A stretch of 64,000 bases of DNA from positions 744,001 through 808,000 of the forward strand of contig JAGPYM010000003.1 of the NCBI GenBank assembly GCA_020736575.1. The letters run 5' to 3'. Position 1 is the stretch's first letter; each line of letters opens with the position of its first letter. This document shows, one piece after another, positions 9,106 through 21,900 of the stretch. The notes beneath the pieces are model-generated. The model did not search any database, was not told where the DNA came from, and saw only the letters and a list, made by a program, of their open reading frames with translations. The DNA is from Thelonectria olida (lineage: Eukaryota; Ascomycota; Sordariomycetes; Hypocreales; Nectriaceae). The translations under genes and the position numbers were made by a program.

Positions 9106-10277
9106 ATGTCTACAGTCAACGGCTCCAGCTCCTCCAAGGCTCCCGAGCAGCCCACCGTTGGGGGCGGCTTCCAAACCCAGAACAAGATGACGGTCCAGCC
9201 CCCAAAGAAGGAGGATCTTCAGAAGAGCTATGCGACCACTGTCGACGCGGCCAACCCAACTGGCTGGTATGGCAGCATGAGTACGCCAATCCTTGCTCCC
9301 ACTTAACAAGCAGCGACAACTAACAGCTTCGTCTTAGTCAACGCCCTCGGTAGCTGTCTGGGTACTCTTGGCGCGATCCCTTGCTGCATCATCTGTCCCA
9401 ACCCCTTCAAGAATGTCCAACAAGGCAACGTCGGCCTCATCACCAAGTTTGGCAAATTCTACAAGGCCGTCGACCCTGGTCTTGTCCGCGTCAACCCCCT
9501 CAGCGAGCGCCTCATTCAGATCGACGTCAAGATTCAGATTGCAGAGGTTCCCGAGCAGATTTGCATGACCAAGGACAATGTGACCCTTCGTCTCACATCT
9601 GTCATTTATTACCACATCGTCTCTCCCCACAAGGCTGCCTTTGGAATCAACAATGTTCGCCAGGCCCTTGTCGAGCGTACCCAGACCACTCTTCGACACG
9701 TTGTTGGTGCTCGTGTTCTTCAAGATGTCATCGAGCGTCGTGAGGAGATTGCCCAGTCGATTGGAGAAATCATCGAAGATGTCGCCGCCGGATGGGGTGT
9801 TCAGGTCGAGAGCATGCTTATCAAGGACATTATTTTCACCTCAGAGCTCCAAGAGTCTCTGTCCATGGCCGCTCAGAGCAAGCGTATCGGTGAAAGCAAG
9901 ATTATTGCCGCCAAGGCTGAGGTACCCTTCTTTCTTTGCCCGTTCTATCCCTGCGAAAGCGACAGTGACTAACATCAATACCCTCCTAGGTCGAAGCCGC
10001 CAAGCTGATGCGCCAAGCTGCCGACATCCTTAGCTCTGCTCCCGCTATGCAGATTCGTTACCTCGAGGCCATGCAAGCCATGGCCAAGTCAGCCAACAGC
10101 AAGGTCATCTTCCTGCCCGCTGCCAACCAGACCATGGGCAATGCTCTCAATGCCTCCTTGGCTGCCAACCAGACTGGCGAGTCCAGTGGCCAGAATGACA
10201 TCACATTCAATGACTTTGGAGGTCAGGACCCGAGCTTCCAACAAGCCATGAACTCTCGCATGGTTGAGAACATTTAA
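9106..10277 (+). CDS. Stomatin/prohibitin-type SPFH-domain membrane protein (StoA-like)
   Basis: Exons 9106-9280, 9338-9921 and 9990-10277 give 348 aa. After a 60-70-residue polar N-terminus comes a short hydrophobic, cysteine-containing segment (GTLGAIPCCIICPNPF), which fits a monotopic hairpin with possible palmitoylation. The SPFH/band-7 domain follows, with the stomatin-typical RIGESKIIAAKAEVEAAKLMR coiled helix across the second intron and an oligomerisation region (SAPAMQIRYLEAM). Stomatins scaffold cholesterol/ergosterol-rich membrane domains and modulate channels; in Aspergillus nidulans StoA works in hyphal tip polarity. The absence of a mitochondrial presequence favours a StoA-type plasma-membrane or endosomal protein over the mitochondrial StoB/SLP2 type. 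The start ATG has the context CATCATGTC. Confidence 0.88.
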
Positions 10278-11425
10278 GACTTATGACATACGGACTGTGT
10301 CTGTCGGAGAGCGATGGGCTAACGCTTAAGATTTGGGAATAGCCTGGTCTACTTGAGCAATTTCTCGCTGCTCTTATCCGTCCTAAGCGACAACAGCCCC
10401 TTCTGCTTTCTCTCGGCAACCCGAAAATCCTTCAGCCATCGACAGGGCTGAGGTTCCAGTTTCGCATGCTTTCTTGAACTGTTCTTCCGCGTCTCGCCGA
10501 CCCCGATACCCCAACACACTTGCGCGTAATATGTCAACTACACCACACTGGCAACTCGCTGGATGATGTATGTATATGTTTTGTTTTCTTGGTCTTTCAA
10601 GACCTTTTGTTTTACAGGGGCACCTTTTATGATTTGTGACGGAAACGATGATGACGCCTCGTGGGCGAGAATTGATACCCAGAGTGCCAGAGAGGGCACA
10701 GCTAATGGGCAGGGATGACTATGAGAGGACTGGACATGGATACCCCGAAACGTTCTTTGAAACAATGTTATTCGTGTATGAATTGTTGCTACAATTTCTT
10801 CAAAACAGTTGATTTATGATTGTGCCACTTCTATCTTTCATCCTTCACCATACTCTGGCGTCATGTGGTGGTGATGAGTGAGTGTGCTGTGGGGATGTTG
10901 CGATCGACCTCATCAAGACAGTCGCCGCAATGGACTCTCAAGACTTGACCATACGAAGCATACAGAAAATCACATCGAAAGAGCCTCTCATGATTTTGAA
11001 TGTCGATGAGTCGACGTTTGACTTTTTAGAAACCCTGCTCCACGAAATACATCATCGCTCCGTCTCTCCATTACAGCGCAACACGTAGATGTTGCCAAGA
11101 GATGACAAGAGGATGTAACCAAATAGATCAAGAAAATATAAATAAGACCATCCACGCCAAATACCCCTTCCACCCAAACGCCAGCCAGCCAGGAAAAAGG
11201 TGGGCAACAGTTAAGCCAGAAGCTGCCATGCTAAAGTCTCTCAGGTATCACATATTTACACATCGGGAACCGTCCAATCGTTCGTTGTTTGTTGGGGTGG
11301 TCCGTCGGGAGTGTCCAGACGAGTAAGAGAGGGAGAAGAACGTATACTAGGGCTACGCCTAGTGCGTTCCAATCATCCCATTCAGCGATGCCGCTGCAGA
11401 AGCTGCGACCGCTTCCACGAGGCAT
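10278..11425. other. Convergent 3' regions of the SPFH gene and NOP58
   Basis: No gene is supported; this should hold both 3' untranslated regions. Short open frames lack coding features. Confidence 0.5.
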
Positions 11426-13380
11426 TTAGTCCGAGGAGTGGCGCTTCTTCTTCTTCTGCTTCTTCTCTTTCTTAGGCTCGGCCTCTTCTTCTGAGTCGTC
11501 GTGCTTGCGCTTCTTCTTCTTGTCCGACTCAGTCTTGACTGGCGTTTCCTCCGCCTCGGCCTTTCGCAGCTTCTTCATCTCCTTCTTGCTGAAGACCTTG
11601 GGCGTACCATCATCGTTTAGCTCGACGTCACCACGCTCGAACTTGCGCTTGAACTTCTTGACGGAAAGACCAGCGGCGGCAGCTAGGCGCTCGTAGTCGG
11701 CATCTGACAGCTTCTTGCCCTTAGCGGGGGTGGAAACAGCCTCCGCCTCGCTCTCGACATCCTTCATCTCCTCATCATCGACCTCCTCAATCAGCTTCTT
11801 TGACTTCTTGCTCTTCTTGGCAGACTCGGCACCGTTGGTCTCAGTGGTGACACCATCCGCATCGCCGTTGTATCGACGAGTCTCCTTGAGGGTGAACTGG
11901 CCAGCATTGACAATCTCGCCTGAGGGAGTGACGTTGGTACCCTTGGGTAGAAGAGGCTTGCCCTCAAGCTTGCGGAGATGGTTCTCAAGCTTGATGCGGT
12001 TGCTTAGACCGAGGATAGCGCGCTCCTCCTCATCGGCCTCGTCCTCAAATTCGCCAAGAGCATCGACGCGGAGACCAAGAGCAGACTTGGCAGCAAGCAT
12101 ACGGGCGATCTTGCCCTTGTTTTTGCCGGTGGCCTGACCGATGAGAGACGAGTGATAGATGAGACCATACTTGGGTGTATCGTGTTTGGTCTTGAGAGCG
12201 CGGAAGAGGGCCTTCTCGGCACCGAGAATCTGAATGGTGGAGGCAGGAGCCTTGGCAAGGCTGATGAGCGAACCAGCATGGGCAATAAGACGGGCGCCGA
12301 CCAAGTAGCCAAGCAGGGCAGTCAAGTTGGGAGCGATGGCGCGCATTCGGCTCTCGAGGTAAGAAGAAAGCTGAGCCCGGTACTCAGTGTAGGTAATAAC
12401 CTGGTCAGCCAAAAGCTTGATGTTGTCAAGATCCTCCTCGGTAATCTCAGTACCCATGCTGATCTCGGCAGCAGCCTTGATGGCAGCCTCAACCTCCTCA
12501 GGAAGGATGTCGGAGAGATCGCTTTCAGAAATGTTGGTTCGCATGCCGACAGAGAGGACGACACGGGCGTAAGCCAAGTTGTCGTTGAGGATCTTGGCCA
12601 TCTCCGGGAAGTGCCATCCGTACCACTCCTTGGTTCGCATAGCGTAGACGTTGAGCTCCTTGTCGAGATCGTCGAGAAGCTTAATGGCCTGAATAATCAT
12701 CGAGTCGACCTTGTCGGCCGAAAACTTCAACTTATGACGCGACATGGAGTGGGAGAGACCGAGGGCCATGCGGTCGATGTTCTCAAGCTCGAGGCCGGGA
12801 ATCAAGTTGGAGATGGAGCCGCGAATGCCTCGGAAGAGATCCGTCGTGTTTGAACCAGAGACGGGGGAGATGTTGAGTTCAGGCAGGTTGGAGATGGCAG
12901 TGCCCAACTTGATGTCGGCGACGGCGAGCGAGGCCTTCTTCTCGGCCTTGAGGTCCTCGAGGAGTCCGGTGAGCAGGTCGGGGACCTTGCCATCCTTGAG
13001 GGCGGCAGCCTCCTCGAGAGCGGTGGCAGCGCTGTCAAACTTGACGAACTTCTTGAGCTTGAGCCTGAAGAATGATTTCTGTTAGTGGTGTTCATCGCGG
13101 CGCCCAGATCGAAGAGTGAAGCGTGTGTGAAACTTCATTATCTGGAGGCTGGGAATGGGAAATCTGGAGACTTACATCTCAACGACCTTCTCAGGACGTC
13201 CCAACTCGGCAGCGAGTTCCTCATTCTTCAACATCTTCTTGTCGGTAGCCTTGAACAGGCCATAGCTGCCAATTGTTAGCCTCCATGAGCTCTCAACCAG
13301 GTGGTGCCTTCTCGCGTGCACTCCCCGTTCTTGCTGGTGACTTACCCTGCCGGCGTCTCGGCAAGCACAAAGAGCGACAT
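11426..13380 (-). CDS. NOP58: Nucleolar protein 58, box C/D snoRNP core protein
   Basis: Exons 13380-13346, 13265-13176 and 13064-11426 give 587 aa. The start reads [16 protein letters not shown], the conserved NOP58 N-terminus. The coiled-coil NOSIC region (about 170-330) and the Nop RNA-binding domain ([20 protein letters not shown], then [11 protein letters not shown] and [13 protein letters not shown]) follow. The C-terminus has several lysine- and acid-rich blocks ending [12 protein letters not shown], typical of the KKE/D tail. NOP58 pairs with NOP56, Snu13 and fibrillarin to guide rRNA 2'-O-methylation and early pre-rRNA processing in the nucleolus. It is divergently arranged with the V-ATPase d gene, with 474 bases between start codons. 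Confidence 0.97.
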
Positions 13381-13854
13381 GGTGGCTTCGCGTGTTCCTT
13401 CCCTGTGGTATCGGACTGGTCGATTGGCGTCGTGACTTCCTCGCGAGGCACAATTCCGTTCGCTGTGCGTCGCTGTAAAGGAAAGTGTTCAGGTGGGCTG
13501 CGATGGAAAAATTTCAGTTGAAGCTCTGAAGACTCCACCTAATTTTTTTCCCAAGTCTGCGGCAAGCGCACAAAGTGGATTCCACTTCCTGCGCCGTCGG
13601 CTTTACCATTTTCCGGGGCTGTTTTCGGGACATCCCAGAAGTACCTAGGTACGTACTCGTCTGGCCACTCACGTGCAAGCAACGTCGTCGCAAGAGCTCC
13701 AGTGTCGTTTGCAGGCTGGATGCTAGGCGGCATCTTTTGACGATCCAGCTCCCTCCATCACCAGCACGCCGACGTTCTTCCAGACAGCCCAATAGTCGCG
13801 GCTTCTCGACAGCTTCAAACACGATAGACTCGAACGGATTGAATATTTGTCAAG
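13381..13854. promoter_or_regulatory. Bidirectional promoter, NOP58 / V-ATPase d
   Basis: A 474-base divergent spacer between two start codons. It contains the perfect 12-bp palindrome GTACCTAGGTAC at 13641-13652. Confidence 0.6.
13641..13652. repeat. Perfect palindrome GTACCTAGGTAC
   Basis: A 12-bp self-complementary site in the NOP58/VMA6 divergent promoter. Related TACCT/AGGTA cores occur at 8791-8866, near 25531 and near 61063. A possible regulatory motif; no factor is assigned. Confidence 0.7.
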
Positions 13855-15105
13855 ATGGAGGGTCTTTTCTTCAACGTCAACAATGGGTATGCTGAAGCCT
13901 GGCTCTCAACGTCATGCATCCTTTCCGGAGTCTAACAAGCCAACAGCTACGTTGAGGGCATCGTCCGAGGCTATCGCAATGGACTACTTACCAGCGCGGC
14001 CTATAACAACTTGACTCAATGCGAGACCATCGATGGTATGTTTCTCATTCGTTTCGATTTCTGTGCTTTGCTCAGACGTCCCAGATTTGAAGCTCCAGCT
14101 CGGCCCTTCGTACGGCGACTTCCTCGCGTCTCTACCTCCCAACCCTTCGACCTCAAGCCTCGCGGCCAAGACGACCGACAAGCTCATCTCCGAATTCCGA
14201 TACGTCCGCGCCAATGCTGTTGGATCCCTTGCAACTTTCATGGACTACGTCACTTACGGCTACATGATCGACAATGTTGCCCTTCTCATCACCGGCACCC
14301 TTCATGAACGCGACACCCGCGAGCTCCTGGACCGATGCCATCCTCTCGGCTGGTTCGAGACTATGCCTGTCCTCTGTGTGGCCACCAACATTGAGGAGCT
14401 TTACAACAGCGTACTGATTGAGACTCCTCTGGCTCCCTACTTCAAGGGCAGTCTCAGTCATCAGGATCTCGACGAGCTCAACATCGAGATTGTTCGAAAC
14501 ACTCTCTACAAGAACTACCTCGAGGACTTTTACAACTTTGTCAACACCCATCCCGAAATGGCCGGAACCCCTACTTCCGAGGTCATGTCTGAGATTCTTG
14601 AGTTCGAGGCTGACCGCCGAGCAATTAACATTACCCTCAATTCTTTCGGTACAGATCTGACCAAGGCGGACCGTAACAAGCTCTATCCCAGTTTCGGAAA
14701 GCTGTACCCTGAGGGAACCTTGATGCTTTCCCGAGCTGATGACCCTGAGGGTGTTCGTCTTGCCGTTGACGGAGTTCACGACTACAAGACCTTCTTCGAG
14801 GCCATTTCTGTTGGTGGCGGCCCATCTGGTCCTGGCAACATGGGTGGTGGTTCCGCCGATGGACGAACTCTGGAGGACATGTTCTACCAAAAGGAGATGG
14901 AGATTTCGAAGAGTGCCTTTACCAGGCAGTTCACCCATGGCATCGTGTACGCTTGGGTGAAGCTTAGAGAGCAGGTATGTTAACACGTGACGTAAGGAAG
15001 GACGATCGCTAACGAGTTAAGGAAATTCGCAACATCACTTGGATTGCCGAATGCATAGCTCAGAACCAAAAGGAGCGCATCGGTAACTACATCAGCGTTT
15101 TCTGA
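13855..15105 (+). CDS. VMA6: V-type ATPase V0 subunit d
   Basis: Exons 13855-13886, 13947-14035, 14085-14974 and 15022-15105 give 364 aa, the usual length for this subunit. Family signatures are seen along the whole protein: MEGLFFNVNNGYVEGIVRGY at the N-terminus, the central LGWFETMPVLCVATNIEELY and TPLAPYF segments, EFEADRRAINITLNSF, and the C-terminal WIAECIAQNQKERIGNYI. Subunit d sits on the cytosolic face of the V0 ring and couples it to the V1 rotor, acidifying vacuoles and endosomes. The 32-nt first coding exon is typical of fungal vma6 genes. No defect is seen. Confidence 0.97.
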
Positions 15106-15298
15106 TTTCTATCCAACAAGTTTCGATTTTTAGCATGATTTTGTGTAGTATAGCAATTGTGAGCTCGTAATAGCTCGGATCGGTTCCGACAACGGCGCAT
15201 GGGACAGACGGTTAGGCACAAAGCGAATTAATCAAGCTCGCTCGTCTTTGATGGTGACTTCCTATTGTACATAGAGAACAAGTATTCTACAACAGTTC

Positions 15299-16293
15299 TT
15301 ACAACTCAATCTGGTCCTTGTATGTCGCCGGCGTGAGGCCCAGCTTCTCAATCATGTTGGTCCAACGCTCGCTTCCTCTTTCTCTGCGCTCCATATACTT
15401 GAGCAACTTCTGTCTCCGGTGCAGAAGCAACCTCAAGTTGCGCTTGTTATGCTTGTCCTTATAGCCTCGGTTGACCTCGAGGGCTTGGGACACGGTTCGA
15501 ATCTTGGCCGTCAAGATGGCAATCTGCACCTCGGAGCTACCAGTGTCGGGACCAGCACGCTCAGGCATCTCCACCGTGTTGGGATGAATGGATGCAGCCT
15601 TGGGCTTAAGGACCTTGTCAGTGTTGTGACGGCCGAATTCGTCCACGATGCGCCGCACATTGGCGTGGAAGCGGTCTCTGCTGCTGCCGTTTTCTAGAGC
15701 CGTGATACGCTTCAGAGCTTCGAGAGCCCTGGCGTGCCTCTGCTCGTGTTGCTTCATCTTGTCCTCCTCGCTGCCAGGCTCCATCTGTGACTCAACCATG
15801 CCAACCACCGGCTTCGTGAGCGCGTAAGCATGCTTGACAGCCTCACGCAGCTCCGAATCGGTCAGGAAGTGGTTCCGCAGGTCAGGGGTTGTTGAAGTCG
15901 AAGTACCGCTGGCATCCGTGGCCGCTTGGCCCTGGCCAGCCGTGTCGAGAGACTCGAGATAGGATGTAGGCCGGCCTTGAATTGGGTCACCCCACGCCTC
16001 GCTGCGCTCGCGAGCCAGCACCTCGCGACGTTGAAGATTGGCAGCTTTGCGCTGCTGAGCCTGAGCCCATCGGTACGGATCCTGCTTTGCCTTGCGCTTC
16101 TTCTCGCGCTGAGACAGGTTGGCCGTCTGAACAAGGGGGAGGAAGTTCGGAGTTGAGGGCTTCGAGGCGGCGGGTCGGAGGCAGACTGATCAATTGGTTA
16201 GCAAGTTGGGGTCCTCGGACGGTGTGAGCATAGAGGCCCAATCGTACGGTTCAGAGTGCCGAAGCGCGGCAGCGCCTGTAATCTGGGCGGCAT
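15299..16293 (-). CDS. Mitochondrial small-subunit ribosomal protein uS15m
   Basis: Exons 16293-16248 and 16185-15299 give 310 aa. The C-terminal third holds the S15 domain: DTGSSEVQIAILTAKI, then HNKRNLRLLLHRRQKLLKYM. The long N-terminal part starts MPPRLQALPRFGTLNLCLRP, an arginine-containing presequence-like stretch, and continues with a basic REKKRKAKQDPYRWAQ segment found in fungal mitochondrial S15/MRPS28 homologs. Bacterial S15 is only about 90 residues, so the extension marks the mitochondrial form. It binds the central domain of the mitochondrial small rRNA. The intron has a GTACGA donor and a TGCTAAC branch point. The gene is divergent from the 40S S0 gene. Confidence 0.92.
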
Positions 16294-16634
16294 GGTTGAT
16301 GCATCAATCAGCGAATTGATATACCCAAGGCTGATGAATGATGTCCCCAAGCCGACCTCAAAATTTCCCACCCGCCCCGGGCACGGCCCACTCCGGCCAG
16401 CAGCTGATGCTTGCCCCAAAACGGTCTAGTTGACTTAATCACGTGCAGGGTTCCTCGGAGTCGGGCAAGTCACTATGCTATAGTCCTTTCGGACTAGCGT
16501 CATCAGGGCTCCCACCACACACATTTTCGGTAAATTCAGAAGGTCTCGCGAACTTTTTGTGAACTTGCACGCACATCACCAACTTCACTCTTCCGACCTC
16601 ACCCCTCGTCACCCGCAAGGAAGAATCAGTCAAG
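16294..16634. promoter_or_regulatory. Bidirectional promoter, uS15m / RPS0
   Basis: A 341-base spacer between divergent start codons of two ribosomal-protein genes. The 80 bases ahead of the RPS0 start are pyrimidine-rich, as is common in highly expressed translation genes. Confidence 0.6.
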
Positions 16635-17715
16635 ATGGCTCCCTCCAACCTGCCCGCCATTTTCAACGCCACCAGCCAGGACATTGAGATGCTCCTGGCT
16701 GCGCAGACTCACCTCGGCAGCAAGAACCTCCAGGTTCACATGGAGAACTACCTCTGGAAGACCCGTGCTGATGGTGTCAACGTCATCAACGTCGGCAAGA
16801 CCTGGTATGTTTTGGAAGCTGCTCGCGCTCTTTTCAAACGTGTTCTGGTATTTTTGCGACAGCTTTTTGCAAGCTGTTGCGAATCGCACAGAAACACCAA
16901 GACGAGAGTTGACGATATTCAAATGCCCCGCCAATTTAGCTGCATGGCTAACTAAGATTCTACAGGGAGAAGATTGTTCTCGCTGCCCGCATCATCGCCG
17001 CCATCGACAACCCGGCCGATGTCTGTGTCATCTCTGCCCGTCCCTACGGTCAGCGTGCCGTCCTCAAGTTCGCCTCCCACACTGGTGCCTCCCCCATCGC
17101 TGGTCGCTTCACCCCCGGTTCCTTCACCAACTACATCACCCGCTCTTTCAAGGAGCCCCGTCTGATCGTCGTCACCGACCCCCGAACCGACGCCCAGGCC
17201 ATCAAGGAGGCTTCCTACGTCAACATCCCCGTCATTGCTCTTTGCGACACTGACTCTCCCACTGAGTACGTCGACGTTGCCATTCCCACCAACAACAAGG
17301 GTCGCCACGCCATCGGCTGCATCTGGTGGATGCTCGCCCGTGAGGTCCTCCGCCTCCGTGGCACCATCTACAACCGCGAGACCCCCTGGGACGTCATGGT
17401 CGATCTTTACTTCTGTATGTATCTCCTAAACTCTCTCACATAAGCCTGCTAACAAGCATAGACCGTGACCCCGAGGCCGAGGCCGAGGAGAAGGTCGAGG
17501 AGGAGAAGGCCATCACCGCCGAGGAGGAGACCCCCGCTGTCGAGTCTGGCTTCCAGCAGGGTGGCGACTGGGAGGCTCCCGCCGCTGGCTTCGCTGGTGC
17601 TGCCACCACCGGCTGGGAGGGTGCTCCCGGTGAGGAGTGGGGTGCCGCTCCCCAGCCCTCTGCCCCTACCACTGAGTGGGCTGCCACTGCTGACACCAAG
17701 GAGACTTCTTGGTAG
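16635..17715 (+). CDS. RPS0: 40S ribosomal protein S0 (uS2, RPSA family)
   Basis: Exons 16635-16804, 16966-17414 and 17462-17715 give 290 aa. The conserved uS2 core is present: [79 protein letters not shown] and [13 protein letters not shown]. The tail is acidic and alanine-rich with repeated tryptophans (GGDWEAP, TGWEG, EEWG, TEWAA, ending KETSW), matching the RPSA/S0 C-terminus. The protein is required for 40S maturation and binds at the head-body junction of the small subunit. Intron 1 is long for this window (161 nt). Codon choice is strongly C-ending, consistent with high expression. Confidence 0.97.
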
Positions 17716-18929
17716 AGCCAGGAAGCCCAAGGTGATGCACCGGCATCTGATGAACAGTGGTGATGGCGATTGGTCGACATCGACGGCGTTACTCGGCTTG
17801 CTGACTTTTATCTTGGGACTGAGGTTCAACTTGGAGGTACTAATGAGGGAAAGATACTCGCCCCTGGTTCAATGTCTCTCTTTTGTCTCTCTCTGTGTCG
17901 AGCTTCTTGTTCTCGGATGCTCAGGCTGGGAGGACGGAACTCACCGGATTGGGGGGGAGGGAAAGCCCTGTATCGTCAAGGGGATAGGACTTAATCGTCA
18001 TCCCGCCTCTGTTCTGCGATTTTGATGCGAGAAGCTACATAGTCGTCCACCTGGGAAAGGAAAAAAAGATCAAAAGAAAAGTTGCCATCGGAGGATTGGC
18101 TCTCATTGTTACCTTTGTGTGCCTTGGTTTGGTGTGCTCCTAACGTATTAACGTGTTTCATTAGTAGGTGTGCCCTTTAATTCATTCCTACTCAATTCAG
18201 CAGGACAAACATAACATATCTCGAACTTTTGCTTTGGAATATCAATTGAGACGTCATAAAGTGGTATCAATTCTTGGGTGCCAAGCCCATCATCACTATC
18301 TGGCAAATCTCATGTCTACTCCATCCGTCGTCCCCTCATCCCATTTTAGGTACCTTCTTGTTCCATTCCTTCCTATCCCCATTCCATTATCTTGGCCCAA
18401 TCCAAAGCTCCATGCACCATCTCAAATTATCGAGTATAGTGTTCTAATTCCTTCCAAAAATAAACGTCCAAAAACAAGTCCCAAAGAAGACACGCAGTGG
18501 AGGGTATGACGCAAAACCCAAGTCGAACCGGAAAAGCCAAGAGAATAGGCCGTCATAATCGCGAACAATGAGAAGATTAATACAGGCCGACCAAAATTCC
18601 CCAACTCCCGCTTGTCCAGATGCTAGATGCTGATTATGATGGGATGACATTGACATGTAGAAATGGATTGGATCTGTCTGAGTCGGCCATCCTGGTGGTG
18701 TGTGAACTGCCTCTGCGCGGGAAAGGCATGCTGTAAGTCGGGATCATAGATGCGGGGCCCTGTTGTGTATGTAATGGTTTATTGTGAGCCGTGTGGCGAT
18801 GGGAAATATTCGTAAGTTGAACACCGTCAGTTGGTGAGTCGTAAAATTCGTTAAGGTGATGCGTCTGTATCGATGTAGGTTGGCACCGATAGAAAGCGGG
18901 TGTGCCGGTTGTCCTTCACCCTGTTTGGG
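17716..18929. other. Convergent 3' regions of RPS0 and LTE1
   Basis: No gene is supported. The first few hundred bases should be the RPS0 3' UTR and the last part that of LTE1. Between 18160 and 18600 the sequence is AT-richer with only chance frames. Confidence 0.5.
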
Positions 18930-21900
18930 TTACTCCAAGCCCTCAGAGTGTCGACGAATCTCCTCATCACTCAAGGCGCTCATCCAGAGACAGCGTTCAG
19001 TGATGCCTTCGATCGGTTGGAACTTGTATCTCGTGCTTGCCTCCAATAGTCGGAGCAAGGTCTTCACAACGGCTGCTGCAATGCGGCACCGTTCAAAGTT
19101 GATCAAAGGTGGCGTGGTGGGCGATCCGGCTATCTCAGATGGTCTCTGTGCGTTGTATAAGAGGTCGTGCGTGTAGATACCCACGAAAGGGATACAACCC
19201 GAGTCGGAACCGACCTCCATCTCGGCCCGCAGATTGTAAAAGTTGCGCATGGGGGTCACCAAGTTTTCCAGATCCCGCAAGGACTTATGATCGTGGGGAG
19301 GAAGCAATGCCCAAGTCTTCGTCAGACGTGCAACCTCGTTGCTGGACAGGGCAATGGCGAGCTGTGCGAGGGTCGCAAAGTTGCGGTAGTGTCGACAATG
19401 AATCGCAATGTGGATAAACTTGGCGATGCATCGTGCTCTCTCTTCAATGTCTTGCGTCAAGACAATCTCCGAGATGACCCATTTGACCATGATGTTGAAA
19501 CGCGCAATGACTACCTCGACTCCGTGAGCATCTGTGTTGCGCAAAAAGTCAACCCAAGATCGGGAGTCATTGTTTGTAGCATTCTTCCAGTTCATGTCAA
19601 TCAGCTCCTTCCAATCAATTTCATTGAGCGCATCCTTCTCAATGAGAGTAAACTGCTGGGCCAAAATCTCTGAATCAAAAGCCAAGATAAACGGCAGATG
19701 CACGTTGAATCTGTTGCTTTCTGAGGGCTCAGGTCGAGGCACCATTCGCAGAGCTTCTGTTGTCGCAGTCTCGTCATCAACGGAGCTATTGGAATGAATG
19801 TATGGTGCTGTCGGGGTTGTTTCGGGCGTAGGGGGAAGAGGCTTCTGGTTGAACAATTGGTTCTCATGAAGTTCAGGAACCTTGAATGACTGGGGCGGTG
19901 ACATTTCCAAAGCTTGCACAAGCGTCATTGGAGGCGAAGGAGGACTCCTTTTTGGCGCGGCAGTTGGAGATCCGAGGGGATGAGTGGGAAGACGTGCTCG
20001 AGGGCCAGTGCCATTCTCCAAGCCAAACTCATCATCGAGTTCATCATCGGCAGACATTTCTGATGATAGGTCACTGTCATCGTTGAGAAAGGACTCCTCC
20101 TCGTCAGGTGGTGCTGTGTCACCCGGCCTGATACCTTCAATACTCTCAGTTTTGGTGATAAAGTCGTATGATTGATGTCCGGAATCAGTCACTTCATCGA
20201 AGCCGTATTTTCTTTGGCGAGGTGTAGCGTCGTCATCTGGGCCCTCCAGAATCGACATGTTTGTCCACCCCTGAGTTGCATGCCGGCTTGGACCTTCATC
20301 TGTCACGTCCCGGTCCAGTATGGGAACAGAGGAGTACGACTCCTGAGAAGTCGAGAGGAATGATTTTGCGGTTACAGGCCGCTGCGGTGTCAACAAATCG
20401 CCCTGCTGTTCCATGAACTCTTGCTCATCAGAGTCAGGGTCAAGCATAAACGTCTGTCGCATGAGAGCCTCTTCTCGGTGGTCTCTCTTCTCATGCTCTT
20501 CAATTTCTGGGTCGCCAATGGCAAGCCCAATTTTGGCAGGGTCGATGACGTCGGGTTGCCTCGGCTTCTTCTCTACAAATTTACCCTCGAGCTTCAGAAG
20601 GGCAGATTCAATGCCACCGTCGTCTTCATCATCGTCAGGGATTTGAGCCAATCTTTGGGCTTCAGCCTCAAACGAAGGTCGCATAACAGGCTTAGACGAA
20701 TGTGTGCTGAACAGCGACAGGTCTCGTGGGGGGCGTTTTTCGGCAAGTTGACCGAGTGAAAAGACTTCATTCCGTTGCTGGGGATATTCGATTGAGACAA
20801 CTTCGCCATTTCCGAACGAATCGACCCTAGGGCTCTGGACAAAGGAGCTTCTGATGGACCCTCTGATGGACCCCGAATACGTGGTCAAGGATCCAACAGA
20901 TCGAGAGCGGCGCAACGACACGGCGTCCAGTTCACCAACGTTCGTTGCCGCCCTGAGGTCACCACCGGGACGTCTTCGCAGGACGCGAAGGGGCTGTGGT
21001 ACAGGAACGTCTGGTTCGTCGTTATTGATTGAAATGTCTTCGGAATAGGTCGTAGCATCAAAGCTCCGAACCGAAGAGCGGGCCACTCCGCTACCAAAAG
21101 AGTACCGCCGTTGCTGGAGCATAGACCTCAGCGATTGGTGAGTTCTAGTCGACTTATTCCGACGATGACGGTATGAAACTGGTGGATAATGGCGGATACT
21201 TCGATGCGTAGTTGACAGGGAAGTTCGAGTGCGATCCTCAGACGGGCGGCTCTGACTTGGGGCCAGAGTCTCGAGATCGGGAACAAAGGGCGGTAGTGGA
21301 TCCTGCGATACAGACGGCCGGTAAACGTGCTGGTTAAGAAGATACGAGGATCGCCTCGGTGTGCCTCCCATTGATGGTGCGGGAGGCGTGGTAGGTGGGG
21401 TGGGATCGCCGCCACCAAGTCTAAAAGTATCCGTATATGCATCGAGAGAGGGGTTCATACTGCCGGCATCTCGATACTGCGGGGGCAGATCAAACGGAGT
21501 CGTGTCATCTACAATCACAATCGATTTGCTTCCTGTGGTAATTGCCATGTCGCTAACAGGCCGATGTTTATGGTGCTCTGGGAAACTGTCGAATGTCGTC
21601 GAATCCATATGGGCTGCGGAGTAATTAATGTTTGCAGGTGTGGACTTGGCCGAGTCTAGGGACAACATGGGCAGCCCACGGCGCTCAGCCTCGGCGGCAG
21701 CTTCTTCCCGAACTGCATTTCTGAAATTTTCCGCCGCCTCGGCGCCGAGCAGATCGATCCTCACAGGCGGCCGGACGCCGTTCTGTCGGTGGCGGTTCTG
21801 TGGGACAACAGCTGTTCCAGGGATCCGGTTTGTTGTTGCGCCACGGGGCCCGATTGGAGCCACGTTGATGAAGCTTCCTTGTGTCGGGGAGACACCTTGG

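Noticed and set aside
12152..12853. 233-codon plus-strand frame
   Set aside because: Exact antisense shadow of the NOP58 coding exon.
14153..14986. 277-codon minus-strand frame
   Set aside because: Antisense shadow of V-ATPase subunit d exon 3, produced by codon bias.
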